A DNA stretch of 64,000 nt from Hortaea werneckii (lineage: Eukaryota; Ascomycota; Dothideomycetes; Mycosphaerellales; Teratosphaeriaceae): NCBI GenBank assembly GCA_037044905.1, contig JBAOKB010000148.1, forward strand, positions 1 through 64,000, in the 5' to 3' direction. Made by a program: the position numbers and the translations under genes. This document shows, piece by piece, positions 19,565-31,334 of the stretch (its first letter is position 1; every line of letters begins with the position of its first letter). Under the pieces are notes generated by a model. The model was not told the origin of the DNA, did not search any database, and was given only the letters and a program-made list of their open reading frames with translations.

Positions 19565-22500
19565 ATGCGTCTCTCGATCCGCTCGCAGCTTGGGCTGCTG
19601 ATCCTGACTTCTTCCCTCATCGGAATGGCCGTCCTTGCAGTCGCTACTTGGATCTCGAACCACAACTTCGTCCTTGACATTCGAAGCTCGCGACTCTCCC
19701 TCACAGCCTCGCTAAAGGCCGCGCAGCTGGCGAGCAACCTAAACCTTATGCAGACTTCGGCCAATTTCGTAACGAACAGAGTAGTCCTCCAGAGCGCACT
19801 TGGCCGATATGACAGGGACGGCAACAACTCGGAAGCCAACTGGGTTAAAGCTCAAGCTGACCTAGATGCTGCAATCGGTGGAAGCGGATCAGTGGGCCAG
19901 GCGCTGTTACTTCAATCAAAAGTCTACGCGCGTGATGCGAGTGGGCCCGCAGGTATCAATCCAGTGTTGAACGCAACCGCAGATAGCCTGGCTGGTCAGA
20001 CCTTCCTTCCTTACGCCTGCCCGAATGGCTCGTTGCCAGTATTCGGTGGGTGGGGTGGAAACGACTGTGGTTTTCCACCGACCCTGTATCCAAACTTGAC
20101 ATTTAGTCAGGTATACTACAACTCCACGTTCAACACGACCATCGCTACATTCAACGGCCGAACAATTCGACCTGACAACGGGCTCCTTCTCGGGCCTTAC
20201 CCGGTCAACGACAGCCTCTCGATTGTCTCCCTCACCTTACCAGTAATAAACAACACCAGCGCCGCTGACATCTTGGGATGGATCACTGTCCTCATGGACG
20301 CGCGTTTAATGCTCAATGTCTTGGACGGAACCGAGGGTCTTGGTGATACCGGCCAGACTTTACTTGTTGGACCAGTCTCTAGTACGAACACGTTTCCCAA
20401 GGGTACGCTTTACGGGGAGGAGTCTGTCAACGACACTGAAGAGGACTTCGAGGTTCGATATGTTGTGCCTCTGAACATCTCCGACTCGACGCGACATCCA
20501 GACCATGTTGTGGGCTCAGCAAACCCACCCTTCAAAGCCAAAAGGTATCCTGCAGTCGTGGACGCTATCACTCAAAAACACGCGCATGCAGACAAATCTG
20601 ATTCACTGATTAAAACCCATAACGAGGATCATAAGCAAGTGTCGGTAGGCTATGCGATGCCTCAGAGCGATCTTGTAGATTGGGTCATTTTGGTGGAGCA
20701 GACCAGGAGCGAAGTCTGGAAGCCTATCAATCGATTGCGAGACGTGTTGCTTGCTTGCGTCTTCGCAACTGCAGCTTTGATGGCCATTATCGCTTTTCCG
20801 CTTGCCCACTTCTTCAGCCTGCCAATCAGGCGATTGCGAGCAGCCACTGCGAAATCGATCGAGCCGCCTGGGACCACACCGAGTAGAACGAGCTTGGCGT
20901 CTTTCGACTCAGCTCAAGACGGAGCAAATGACGAGCATGAAGAAGCCAACGGAGATGTCACGATTGTGGATCCTGTGCTCGCGAGCAAAGAAGGTCTCAA
21001 AAATCCTGTCTCGCAATGGCGAAGGCGGAAAGAAGAGGAACGCGAAGCTAAGCGCGACGCGCGACGAAAGCGAGCCTTCAAAATACCAGGCAAGGTGACG
21101 GAGCGGAAGTCTTGCATCAAAGACGAGCTAACGGATCTCACATCAACTTTCAACGAGATGAGCGATGAGTTGATGATGCAGTACGAAAGACTTGAGGAGA
21201 AAGTACAACAGCGAACGGCAGAGTTGAGTCTTAGCAAAAGAGCGGCTGAGGCGGCAAATGAAAGCAAGACGCTGTTTATCGCAAACATCTCACACGAGCT
21301 GAAGACACCTCTCAACGGCATTATGGGCATGTGCGCCGTCTGCATGCAGGAAGATGATCCTGTACGACTGAAGCGGAGCCTCGGGATCATATACAAGAGC
21401 GGTGACCTTCTCCTAAACTTGCTAACAGATCTCTTGACGTTCAGCAAGAACCAGGTTGGACAGCATCTGAGCTTAGACGAAAAAGAGTTTCGGTTGCGTG
21501 ATGTAAGTTCGCAAGTCCTCGCCATTTTTGACAAGCAGGCCAAAGAGAGTCAAATCGACCTCCGCATTTGCTTTGAAGGCGTGCGGTCGATGGATGGGGA
21601 AGAGTCACAAGACTTGGGGCCGCTGAACACTGGCCGTGTCAAGGACATGATTCTTTGGGGTGATCAGCATCGCATTCTTCAGGTTGTGATAAATTTGGTC
21701 TCCAACGCCCTGAAATTTACGCCACAGGGAGGATCCGTAACAGTCACGATCCGATGCTTGCCTGAGATACCTGATATAGCCTCTAGAAAAGGCTCCTTTG
21801 CATCTCGGCAATCCAAGCAACAAAGCAGTCGGCACAAGAATTCTGAAGCGTCTTTGGCCATCAGCACAATCCACACCGCCAACGCGATAAACGCTAAAGA
21901 CAGGCCACATGCAGCAGGATTCTCCAGGCAAGGAGCTCCTAGTAGCGACAGAGCTCCAAGCCCTCCTCCCGGGAAGCATCTATACTTCGAATTCGAGGTG
22001 CAGGATACCGGACCCGGCATACCAGAGAACCTACAACAGAGGATATTCGAGCCTTTCGTGCAAGGTGATCTGGGCCTCAGCAAGAAGTATGGTGGAACTG
22101 GTCTTGGGTTGAGCATTTGCTCTCAGTTGGCGAGTTTAATGAGAGGAAGCATGGTCGTCAGAAGCCAGGTGGGCCAGGGTAGCACATTCAGCATGAAAAT
22201 CCCACTCAAGCATCTTCAGTCGCGCGCAGACAGCACCGCGAGCTCTTCTGTGGACCTCGCCAGAGTGGCCAGGACAAGTCAATCGATCGAGGACGGCCAG
22301 CGTACGCCGAGCATCAAAAGCAAGCATATGGATGCTGGACCAGGGACGCCGCCCGAGAGCTCACATACGCCTGCCAGTCCCAGCAATCTGGGCAAAGATC
22401 CGCAGCCACGCTTGGTTGGGCTCAGCCAGCCTTTCTTCGCCTCAAATCAACCTTTGGAGTCGCCAGGTTCTCAACCAGGAGCGATGGAGAGAATCACCGC

Positions 22501-23203
22501 TGAAGCGACACGAGGAGAGAAGATCCGGGTGTTAGTCGCCGAAGACAACAAAGTCAATCAAGAGGTTGTGCTCCGGATGCTGAAGCTTGAAGACATCTAC
22601 GATGTGACAGTTGCAAAGGACGGGCAGGAGGCATTGGACAGAGTAAGGGAGACAATGGAGGGACACGATAGCCGGCCGTTCAATTTGATCTTCATGGATG
22701 TGCAGATGCCTAATGTGGACGGTCTGGAGAGTACACGCTTGATACGCGAGATTGGCTACAACGCACCCATCGTGGCATTAACAGCGTTTGCTGAGGAGAG
22801 CAACATCAAGGATTGCATGGACTCCGGCATGAATTATTTCCTGTAAGTCGTGGCGACCCGCACACCGTCGATTCATGCTAACCGTAGCTTCAGCTCCAAA
22901 CCAATCCGCCGACCACAACTGAAGAAGGTGCTCAAAGAGTACTGCGCTCCCATACCAGAAGAAAACGAAGAACTCGTATCTCCCGAAGATCGAACAGCAC
23001 CCCGACGGGGATCCGGAAGCCAAAATACGACAATCGTGATGGTGAACAGTCCGGAACCATTCGACCCTCAGTCCGCTGGTCTGTCGACAAACGAACGTCG
23101 TCCTCCGAGCTTCGCATTGAGCGGCGAGCACGCAAACGTCTTCGACGGACCATCGGATATCAATGAAGGGAGCAGACCGGTCTCGCCTCTCTCGACCGCT
23201 TAG
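19565..23203 (+). CDS. SLN1: Sln1-type (group VI) hybrid histidine kinase
   Basis: Two exons, 19565-22842 and 22894-23203, with a 51-bp intron (GTAAGT, branch GCTAACC, TTCAG); 1195 residues. Order: membrane segment about 10-30, an Asn-rich extracytoplasmic sensor to about 390, second membrane segment about 392-415, a HAMP-like region, coiled coil (LEEKVQQRTAELSLSKRAAE), HisKA with phospho-His in ISHELKTPLNG (about residue 576), ATPase boxes VINLVSNALKFTPQGG, QDTGPGIPENLQQRIFEPF and YGGTGLGLSI, then a receiver with Asp in FMDVQMPNVDG (about 1045). The intron falls in the receiver and joins FL to SKP, its conserved lysine. Sln1 senses turgor and feeds the HOG MAPK pathway through Ypd1. The frame opens 35 codons earlier; I chose M36 because MRLSIRSQLGLLILT starts the conserved membrane segment. 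Confidence 0.95.
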
Positions 23204-24703
23204 AAGTGGTTTCCACTCCAAATAGCAGGCGTCCAGGGACACTTGTCAGGAACGAGAGCATGAGACTTGTATGAATCAGACCAGGGTTTACGGTCACGTT
23301 TGGGAAATCTTGCTTGGTGTTTTGTCTGTTATCAAATCTTTGAAGCGAGCATGAATGACGGCGCTAAGGAGTTCCATTGAGGGGTGTGTTTTCGTACGGG
23401 TTTCTCATGGGCCGGGACGGCGCTTTTCAACGATCCATTATTGAAGTGGCAACGAGCAATGGCATCGACAGGACAGACAGTGTTTATGTAGCTTTTGACA
23501 AGGAGACATCCATCCGCTAACGGAATTTGCTCTGGATGTCCAGTTCGCTACTTTGTTTGAATGGGCCCAGCAACTGCAGAGTCGCCCACTTCCGCCGGAG
23601 GAGTATACTTTGCAGTCGACTGTTCTCTGTTTTCAACCAGAGAGCGGGCATTTTAGCCCCTTTGCAAGGGTTGTTTTCCTAGTGGCAAATTTTGGGCCAG
23701 GGCATTGAAACCACTAAAGCAATCTAGACTGTAGAGCCTAGCCTATCGTTTACAGATGCTAGTATTTGGACGCCACACTTTTACAATGCGCTTAAGTCTG
23801 ACGTCGAGGGTAGTGCTCTGGAACAAATGGCATCAATGTTGGCACCGCTTAGTGTCAAAGTACTCAGGCGAACATGTTGGGGAGCGCCTCTCAGGTGGTC
23901 TGTTCGCTGAACAAGGGTCCCGTCAAGTTTCCAGAGAGGCTTCATTTTATCCAGCCCTGTCGATCAGTATTGCCGGTAGCGTGACGTCTGGACCTCCGCC
24001 CTTTTCCAAGGCACAGTAGTGTGCAGTATGATGTCTGTTGGATGAAGATCATCATCGCGGTACATGTGGTCGCTGGCAGTTACAGGCATGTCTAGCCGGA
24101 CACGGCTCTTTCGAGGTTGATTGTCTGACGAGTAAGATTCGAAGAGACTGGGACTGTTGATGGATGTCTTAGAATTTGCTGGGAATCCCCTTGTCAAACT
24201 GCGAACAGCACGTTCGACCTGATCGTTTTCGCTTGCCATTGTGCCTTTGGCAATTGGAAGGAACTATGCGCCAACGGTCCAAACAACCGCAGAAGTGACA
24301 CTTGCCCCCCGGTCTGCCCCAGGGATTTCAGCATTGATCATTACTTCATAACAAGGTGTCTGCCATGGAAGGGTTGGAAGAATCGCTGCACAGTCGCTGA
24401 GACTCAGGACTTGATGGGTCCGTGGGCGCTGCCATAGCATGCCATTCGCTCGCGTCTGAACAACTCATACGTATGATGACAGGCCAAGGATGCATTCGCT
24501 GGCACGGATCAAGACAATCTACGTCGGGGCCTTGAATGACGGTCTGAACCGATTTACTCAGGAGTGGAAGGTAATGAAGATATAAAAGCCTTCTCGTAGT
24601 CGGGTTTCTTCACTTCATCTCATTCTCAGAAACTACACTAGCTACAAGTCTTTCACCTGAGTCGCAAACTTCTCAACGCTCAATCAAACCCAAGCCTTTG
24701 AAC
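23204..24703. other. Intergenic region
   Basis: About 1.5 kb between the histidine kinase and a small secreted-protein gene. A 91-codon minus-strand frame (24239-23964, MASENDQVERAVRSL...) is the only fair-sized frame and has no recognisable domain. The right end holds the promoter of the secreted protein. Confidence 0.35.
24581..24588 (+). promoter_or_regulatory. TATA box of the small secreted protein gene
   Basis: TATAAAAG lies 123 bp upstream of the ATG at 24704, a normal distance for a filamentous-fungal TATA promoter. Strong TATA elements are common in highly or conditionally expressed secreted-protein genes (inference). Confidence 0.5.
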
Positions 24704-25396
24704 ATGAAGACCTCATTTTTCTCTGTGCTGGCACTGCCGGCCTTCTTCCTGGGTGCCGTCGCGGCTCCCTCTGAAGTTCCTGAGACTGCAGTCGTCGAGA
24801 AACGCCAAGTTGGTGACGCTTACAGCATTGTCGAATCGCTGTACAGCGAGATCCAGCAGTACACTGGCTCCATCAGTATGTCGACTCCCAATGCTTGAAT
24901 TTCCCCAAGACTCACCATCATTTTCCACACAGACGAGACGGCAGCCGGCCTCAACTCGGACTCTTCTCTCGTCCAGAATGAGACTGCCGCGGCCAGCTTC
25001 ATCTCGAACATCGAAGCCATCACCAGTGCCATTGACGAAGCCAAGTCCGAGATTGACGACCTTTCGTCTGGGAACTCGACCGGGCTGCTCCGCCGCCAGA
25101 CCGATACCGCTTTGGCTTCCCTCGTCGAGAACTTGCTGTTGGAGGTCAGCGGCGCCTTGAACAACATTGTAGGCACTCTTGGACTCAGTAAGTATCGGAT
25201 GGATCTCTACTTTCGTCCTCAGCTGACAAGATCTTCAGCCTCCCTTCTCGGCTCCCTCAACCCGCTCGTCTCATCGCTGTCGCAGCTGCTCTTGAGCTTG
25301 AAGGATGTGGTGGACAACCTCCTTCAGGTGGTCAAGGATCTTCTCGACGGACTGCTCACAGGCCTTAGCGTTGGGCTTGCGGGTCTCAACTTGTAG
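24704..25396 (+). CDS. Small secreted protein with amphipathic C-terminus
   Basis: Three exons, 24704-24875, 24933-25187 and 25239-25396 (introns GTATGT...CACAG and GTAAGT...TTCAG), giving 194 residues. A signal peptide (MKTSFFSVLALPAFFLGAVAA) is followed by a Kex2-like site (VVEKR) at about residue 35, several N-x-T/S sites and a second dibasic pair (LLRRQ). The C-terminal 60 residues are Leu/Val-rich with regular spacing (SLNPLVSSLSQLLLSL, VVDNLLQVVKDLLDGLL), predicting amphipathic helices. I do not recognise a named family. Size and secretion signal fit a cell-wall or surface-active protein or an effector-like protein, but that is inference. Confidence 0.78.
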
Positions 25397-26715
25397 ATCT
25401 TGGAGATGGGAACTGTCTAGGAAGAAGAAGATCATGACGGAGACTCGACCGTGAGTTAAAAGGCTGGAAAGGAAAGCCATTCTGTAATAAGCAGGGAAAG
25501 ATACATAGGAAGACTAGATCATTCTTCCGCAATGGTGTTTATCTTACCTGAGAGTCACATATACCATCTTTTCCAGATCTTTGAATAGCACTGATACTTA
25601 CTGGTAATGGCATGGGGCAATGCGAGCTTGACGGGATTTCTGATCTCTGGGGCGGTCGTCTATGCTCGAGCTGTATTCAACGTCTGGCGGTGCCTGCAGC
25701 TGGAGAGAAGGACCTGCAGAATAATGCAGTTGACCTTGTGCAGCTCGTATCCCATTCCGCTAAACGCATGGCCGGACCGGCCGGACCGTACTATGGATTC
25801 CCGAAGCGGTCGAAGTATCCATTCACTTGGACCATTGGACGAGCTGAGAGGCGTCGAGCGATTCGTCTCCTTTGCCGGCGATTTGTTCCTTTTGCCCGAA
25901 AACCATCCATAACACATCATCCATGTACAGCGGGAAACCTTACATAGTGCTCTCGCAATGCGCGACTGGTTTTAGGCAGCGCGTAGGCCGGTATTCAATG
26001 GGTTTTCTGGAAAGTGTCGCGAGCACAGGTTCGCCTAGATCCCTTTCTGTTTCGAATGCCTAGGTACGCTAGTAAGATACGCTAGCTGTAAGATATGCAG
26101 CTGACTTGGCACTCTTGGTACACCCCCAAGCCATTCTTTGCTCTTGCTTCGCCACTGACAGACTTCAGGCCTTCGCTTGTCTACGCTCTGTATCTCTCTT
26201 GAAGTCTTACGACCACAGTGTTTCAAGGGGACTACTTCGGCATGACAAGCACATGCATCTTCAATCGCTCGGGACTTTGGCCTCGCTGCCAGATCGCCCG
26301 AAACAGAACATAGCTCCAAACGTCCAAGGCGGCCTCGCCCCCTTGGCAAAAGAATATGGCGCCGCCTCAAGCTTGGCTATCTGCAATGTCATACATAACT
26401 GACACGCTATCCCGCTCTGCTGGTTGGCCCCATGGGGTTTGATCTGGAGAATTGCCCGTGCTCTTGCACGTTTTCGCCTCGTGGCTTGAGAAAGCGACGC
26501 CATCACTGGTTCCCCCGTCGTCCGTATCTGCATGGCGGAGATCCACAGGCCGTCTGTCCGGAACCACAGGATGAGCAGTGAAATCTGTCGGCTGAATGGG
26601 TCGACGATGCATAAGTTCAGGCGTCTGCCACGGTAGGTCGTAGTGTAGTTCACCTTCTTCTTGCGGGGTATTCATTACGAAGACTGCTCCAGTGGCCCCC
26701 TTATTCCTTCCCACC
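25397..26715. other. Intergenic region
   Basis: About 1.3 kb between the secreted-protein gene and the MFS transporter gene. Short frames on both strands overlap and show no domain. The right end carries a good translation-start context (CCACCATG) for the transporter. Confidence 0.35.
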
Positions 26716-28468
26716 ATGTCTCTTTCCAAGAACGAGGACACGGCTGTTCAGACGGAGCGCATCTCGAGCTCTGATCTTGATGCCGAGAAAGCACACGCCA
26801 CTGAACATGCGGAACGACTGTCTGAACTGGCTGATCCAGATGCCGGAAAGTCTCCCGAAGAACGAGCTGCTATTGTAGGTGGATGACTCCTATGACTCTC
26901 ATCTCGAATAAAATACTCAAAATCATCGCAGGACCGCAAATTGATGAGGAAAGTCGATCTTTGGCTAATCCCATGGCTGTGCTTACTCTACCTCCTGTCC
27001 TTCCTCGATCGTAGCAATATCGGCAATGCTCGTCTGGCAGGTATGGAAGAGGACCTGGACATGGGCGGTCATGACTACAACAACGCCTTGACGATCTTCT
27101 TCATTTCGTATGCGCTTGCCGAGCCGATCACAAACGTGCTTCTTAAACGCCTGACGCCAAGAGTGTTCTTTACTGGTATCATCCTTCTCTGGGGCTTGAT
27201 CATGACTCTGATGGGATTGGTCACGAGCTACTCCGGGCTGCTTGCCTGTAGATGGTTCCTTGGTCTTGCTGAGGCCGGCCTGTTTCCAGTGAGCTCTATG
27301 AAATGGCAGTGGTCTACAAGGTGATCGCTAACGGTCTTTAGGGTGTGAACTACTACCTCAGTTGCTGGTACAAACGGTCAGAGCTCGGAATGCGCGCTGC
27401 TGTCTTCTTTTCTGCTGCAGCGCTTGCAGGATCTTTCGGTGGGTTGCTGGCAGCAGCGATCGCACAGATGGAAGGCGTCGGCGGTAAGGCTGGCTGGGCG
27501 TGGATCTTCATCGTAAGCAGTGCCCGTTGCAAAGAATGACTTGCTGCTGACAAAACACAGATCGAAGGTCTTGCGACCATGTTCGTAGGTTGCTTCTGCT
27601 GGTGGATGGTCTTTGACTGGCCAGCCACTGCTCGTTTCCTGACTGAGGAGGACCGCTTGCGTCTACGTCGCCGCCTTGCAGCTGACAACCAGTCAAGCAC
27701 TGCAGAGGAATACGATAAGCGCCATGTCGTCGCTGCTTTGAAGGACTGGAAGTGCTGGGGCTATGCTTTCATCTACATGGGCAACCTCTGCCCCCTTTAC
27801 GCCTTCAGTCTGTTTTTGCCGACGATTCTGGCTGGCATGGGCTATAAGGGCACTCACGCTCAACTCCTTTCGGTCCCGCCATACGCCGTGGCTGCGACTT
27901 GCACGATTGCAGTCGGTTGGATTGCAGACCGAACCCGTCAGCGTGGCCTTTGCAATATGGTCACTGCCACTGTTGCCGCGATCGGATTTTGCATGCTGCT
28001 GGGTACTCAGAACCCCAAGATCCAGTATGCAGGTACATTTTTGGGTGCAGCAGGGGTAAGTGAACCCTCAATGAAAGATCCTTCCTCCATTTGAATTCGT
28101 TCTAACGGCACCTCTAGATTTACCCCACCATTCCAAACACCCTGTCGTGGGCCAGCAACAACATCGAGGGCATTTACAAACGAGGTGTCATCATCGGCAT
28201 TGTTGTCGGCTGGGGCAATCTTAATGGAGTTGTCAGCTCTAACATCTACATCAAGGGGGAGAAGCCAAAATACTATACCGGCCATGGTACCGTTCTGGCT
28301 TACCTCGTTGTTTGCCTGCTTGGAGGCACCATCTTCATGTACACCATGCTGCGAGCGGAAAATAAAAGGAGGCTTAGTGGCAAGAGGGACAACATGCATG
28401 CTGGAAAGTCGGCTGATGACATCTGGGTGGCTGGTGATAACAGGCCGGACTTCATCTATACTCTATGA
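26716..28468 (+). CDS. MFS transporter, Dal5/Tna1-like anion:cation symporter family (copy A)
   Basis: Five exons, 26716-26874, 26932-27288, 27342-27512, 27561-28055 and 28118-28468; 510 residues and every junction in phase 0. Family landmarks are DLWLIPWLCLLYLLSFLDRS, NIGNARLAGMEEDL, RWFLGLAEAGLFPGVNYYLS and WIFIIEGLATMFVG. These mark the fungal anion:cation symporter group that imports allantoate, nicotinate, pantothenate and related organic anions; the substrate here cannot be read from sequence. About twelve membrane segments are expected. It is followed, same strand and 940 bp later, by the repeat-peptide precursor, and the end of this gene is duplicated in inverted orientation at 63458-64000. 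Confidence 0.93.
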
Positions 28469-29411
28469 TTGGATATGTGGCGGCCATGCATTGACTCGGA
28501 CTGCTTTGAATATAGCGTAGAGTACACACAAAGGCACTTTGTCTTCTTTCCTTCAACGCTGTGTGGTGCAACGCAATTTCATCTGAATCTTAGCCAAGTT
28601 CGCCTTCGGATAGATTCGGAAAATGCCTCATATCGCATGTTTATATGATCTGTGTAGATACTGGTCCTCTCGAAGTTGAGTTACGGATGATCGGATGTTG
28701 TGGCACAGCAAATGAAGGATCAATCGATAGTCGTCAGCGAGCAACGAAAACTCACGAATCTGCTCATTTGCGTTGGAGTGATAAGAAAGCTTGCGAGCCC
28801 ACTTTTCAAGAGATGAAAAAGTAAGACATGCGATTTGTATAGTCGTTCAGCTAACCGAATAAATCGACTGGCGACGACGATCAATATGTCCGATATTAAC
28901 CCCGGCTGATCATCCGCCCTTCCGCAGCATGACTCGCGCGCTTCCAACGACTATCACCATGCCTTTTCGACTTCATCTGACACAAGCGTCGAATGGAAGA
29001 TCCTTTACCCTACAAACTTGAGCATGAGAAGCCATGCTGATTAGCCAAAGCTGACAGGCGAAAGACACTATCTTCCCACCAGGAATGGCCTACCCGCGCC
29101 GGACTACATGTAGCGTCCAAGACCATGTGCTGATACCAGGCATTTGATGGGCTTTCGCACTCCTCCCCTGCAGCACCTCAAGTGATCCCCAATTTGACCA
29201 TGTGCACATCAGGGGCTTGGAGAGAGCGGAGTCGTATAAAGATACCTGTACAGCCATGGAGATTGAGCGTCCTTTCTGCCTGCACGCACAACCGACCTAG
29301 TCACTCTTTCAGCAACCTGTTGGCTTTTTTTTTTCTTACGACTGACGCTCTTTACTGCCTAATTAATCAGAAGCTTGTTATTCAAAGCCACTCGAAGTTT
29401 CACAAGCCATC
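28469..29411. other. Spacer between MFS and repeat-peptide genes (copy A)
   Basis: About 940 bp containing the MFS 3' end and the promoter of the repeat-peptide gene. Its counterpart in arm B is 62512-63457. A T-rich run lies at about 29324-29334. No gene is seen. Confidence 0.5.
29235..29241 (+). promoter_or_regulatory. TATA box of repeat-peptide gene (copy A)
   Basis: TATAAAG, 171-177 bp upstream of the ATG at 29412. The same element and flanks (GTCGTATAAAGATAC) are kept in arm B at 62684-62690 although the spacer as a whole has diverged, which supports function. Confidence 0.5.
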
Positions 29412-30440
29412 ATGCAGCTTTCGCTACTTTTGCTGTCCGCCATTGCGGGCAACGCTATTGCGGCCCCGGTTCTCGGCGGCTCCGTCAATGAGGGAAAGAT
29501 CGTGGACTCAGTCGTCGATCCAGTTGTGAACACCGCCAACGGTGCGGTAGACAATGTGCTGGAGAAGAAGAGAGGTGTAAGTGGTTCGAAAAAGCAGATT
29601 GGGAGCTCGCAATTGACAATGGACTCCAGCTGGACCGCCGCTTGGTTGATGGCACTGTTGATGTCGGCAAGACGGTTGACGACGTTGTCGCTGCCGTGAA
29701 AGCAACTTTGGATGACGTCCTCTCGAAGCGTGACGAGGTAAGACTATTATGCTGTACTGCGTGGCAAGGCGGCTACTGACATAAATTCCAAGGCCCACCC
29801 CATCGATGATATCGAGCAGACTGCCGACGGCCTGATCGCCGACGTTGCTGACACTGTGCTGAGGAAGCGCCTGGTCGGCGGCTTGGTCGATGTCGGACAG
29901 ACCGTTGATGACGCTGTGTACACGGTCAAGGAAACTGCTGATGGTGTCCTCGAGCGCCGTCTCGTGGATGGAAAAGTTGACGTTGGCAACACCGTCAATG
30001 GCGCCGTCTCTACCGTGAACAACGTCGTTGACGGCGCTCTCGAGCGTCGCCTTGTCGATGGCAAGGTGGATGTCGGCAACACTGTGGACAACGTTGTTTC
30101 GACCGCTAAGAACACGGTTGACGGCGCCCTCGAGCGCCGTGCTCTTGGTGGCTCTGTTCCAGTCGGTGGCACGGTCGACTCGGTTGTGAACCCAACAGTC
30201 GATGTGGCCAACGATGCCGTGGATGACGTGCTCGAGCGCCGCCTCGTTGATGGAAAGGTAGATGTTGGCAACACTGTGGACAACGTTGTTTCGACCGCTA
30301 AGAACACTGTTGATGGTGCGCTCGAGCGCCGCGCCCTCGGTGGCTCTGTTCCTGTCGGTGGCACGGTCGACTCGGTTGTGAACCCAACGGTCGATGTGGC
30401 CAACGATGCCGTGGATGACGTGCTCGAGCGCCGGGTCTAA
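29412..30440 (+). CDS. Secreted Kex2-processed repeat protein (KEP), copy A
   Basis: Three exons, 29412-29576, 29630-29737 and 29793-30440; 306 residues, all junctions in phase 0. A signal peptide (MQLSLLLLSAIAGNAIAA) leads into units that each end in a dibasic Kex2/furin-type site: EKKR, LDRR, LSKR, LRKR, then six times LERR. Predicted mature units are 28 residues (LVDGKVDVGNTV...) or 32 residues (ALGGSVPVGGTVDSVV...), Val/Asp/Gly-rich with few charged side chains other than Asp. This is the layout of fungal KEP proteins, which release peptides in the Golgi, such as repellents, pheromone precursors or dikaritin RiPP precursors. No UstYa-type (DUF3328) enzyme is nearby, so a structural or surface peptide seems likelier than a RiPP (inference). 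The last two unit pairs are a perfect repeat at protein level. Confidence 0.85.
29871..30434 (+). repeat. In-frame Kex2 repeat array, copy A (30-34 codon units)
   Basis: Six consecutive units of 30, 30, 30, 34, 30 and 34 codons, each ending in LERR. Units 3-4 (30051-30242) and 5-6 (30243-30434) form a 192-bp tandem duplication. The two blocks encode identical 64-residue peptides and differ at 15 codons, all silent. Confidence 0.92.
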
Positions 30441-30850
30441 GGTCGATACTTGTCTCGTTCCAGAGAAGCTAGAAGCCGTTGTATTTGAGCTACCTAGAAA
30501 CACACTACTACAAAACATATTTGGCGAGGGCACCGACTCAGCTCTTCTTAGTATGCGTTACTAGTAAGCACAAATTACGAAGGTGAGGTCGAAAGAGCTA
30601 AGACAGTGTTCTCCACCGTGACCACTTTTTGAATCGATCTTGAATATAACAATCGCATGCGACAGTATTTCGTGGAGGATGATGATGCATCCTCTTCGGA
30701 GCAGAGCGATTCACCGAAGCCTCAAAGGCCAAAGGGACAAGCCCCGGTTGAGAGGTCCATTACCCATTATCGACGCATAATTCCCTCTTCTGCGGGTTGC
30801 CATATCTGGCTATCATCCGTTCCACATGCTCTGCGGTGCCACCTTGCCGT

Positions 30851-30891
30851 AGAGAGGAGAGAGGGAGGAGAGAGGGGAAAGGGGAGGGAGG
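30851..30891 (+). repeat. Polypurine (GA) tract, arm A
   Basis: Forty-one bases of almost pure G and A. Its complement, a polypyrimidine tract, sits at the matching place in arm B (about 61214-61247) with different length. Confidence 0.8.
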
Positions 30892-31061
30892 TTGTGTGGT
30901 TGGACGGATCATCCCCCTTACGAGAGGGGCCACTAGAACGTACCGTCGTCCGTTCCAGATACGTTGCTTCCTCGCGCTGCTGTGGAAAGATGTCAGGATC
31001 ATTCTCGGATTAGGCCTACGTGGCTATGGCGACTCGTTCTCGTCCTCACTCTCATCTCGCA

Positions 31062-31334
31062 TTATGAGCGGGCTCCTCTCTGAGCAGGCCTTCTGCTTTT
31101 TTCCGGCCGTCTTTTGGGGTCTGTCGAGAATTCTTTCTTGACTCGCTGGAGATTTGACTCGGCCTGCGCGAATAGGATCTTGTAGGTCATCTTCTTGTCA
31201 CGATGACCAAACCTGACACCATCTTGGACATCCTCAACAGGTTTTTTGTAGCGGTACCGGAGCTAGTGATCGTGGCTTTGGGCTTTACGTCTTTCAACCT
31301 CGTATACATGCTGCTGCGACCCACGTGAAGTCAT
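31062..31334 (-). pseudogene. Degenerate reading frame at inner edge of arm A
   Basis: A minus-strand frame from an ATG at 31334 to TAA at 31062 is broken by TAG at codon 24 (31265-31263). Downstream of it the protein reads LRYRYKKPVEDVQDGVRF and DKKMTYKILFAQAESNLQ, a coding-like, charged, helical sequence also kept in arm B (60755-61060), where the same position encodes Glu but a different stop is present at codon 8. I do not recognise the family; a transposon-derived or host gene fragment are both possible. Confidence 0.5.

Noticed and set aside
23964..24239. 91-codon minus-strand frame (MASENDQVERAV...)
   Set aside because: Plausible-looking start but no domain, no signal peptide and no conserved neighbour; too short to support alone.
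29508..30533. A 341-codon minus-strand frame across the repeat-peptide gene
   Set aside because: It is antisense to the KEP exons and stays open only because the repeats are in phase and GC-rich; it reads through the introns. The plus strand has the signal peptide, splice sites and silent-change pattern. The frames at 61562-62227 are the same effect in arm B.
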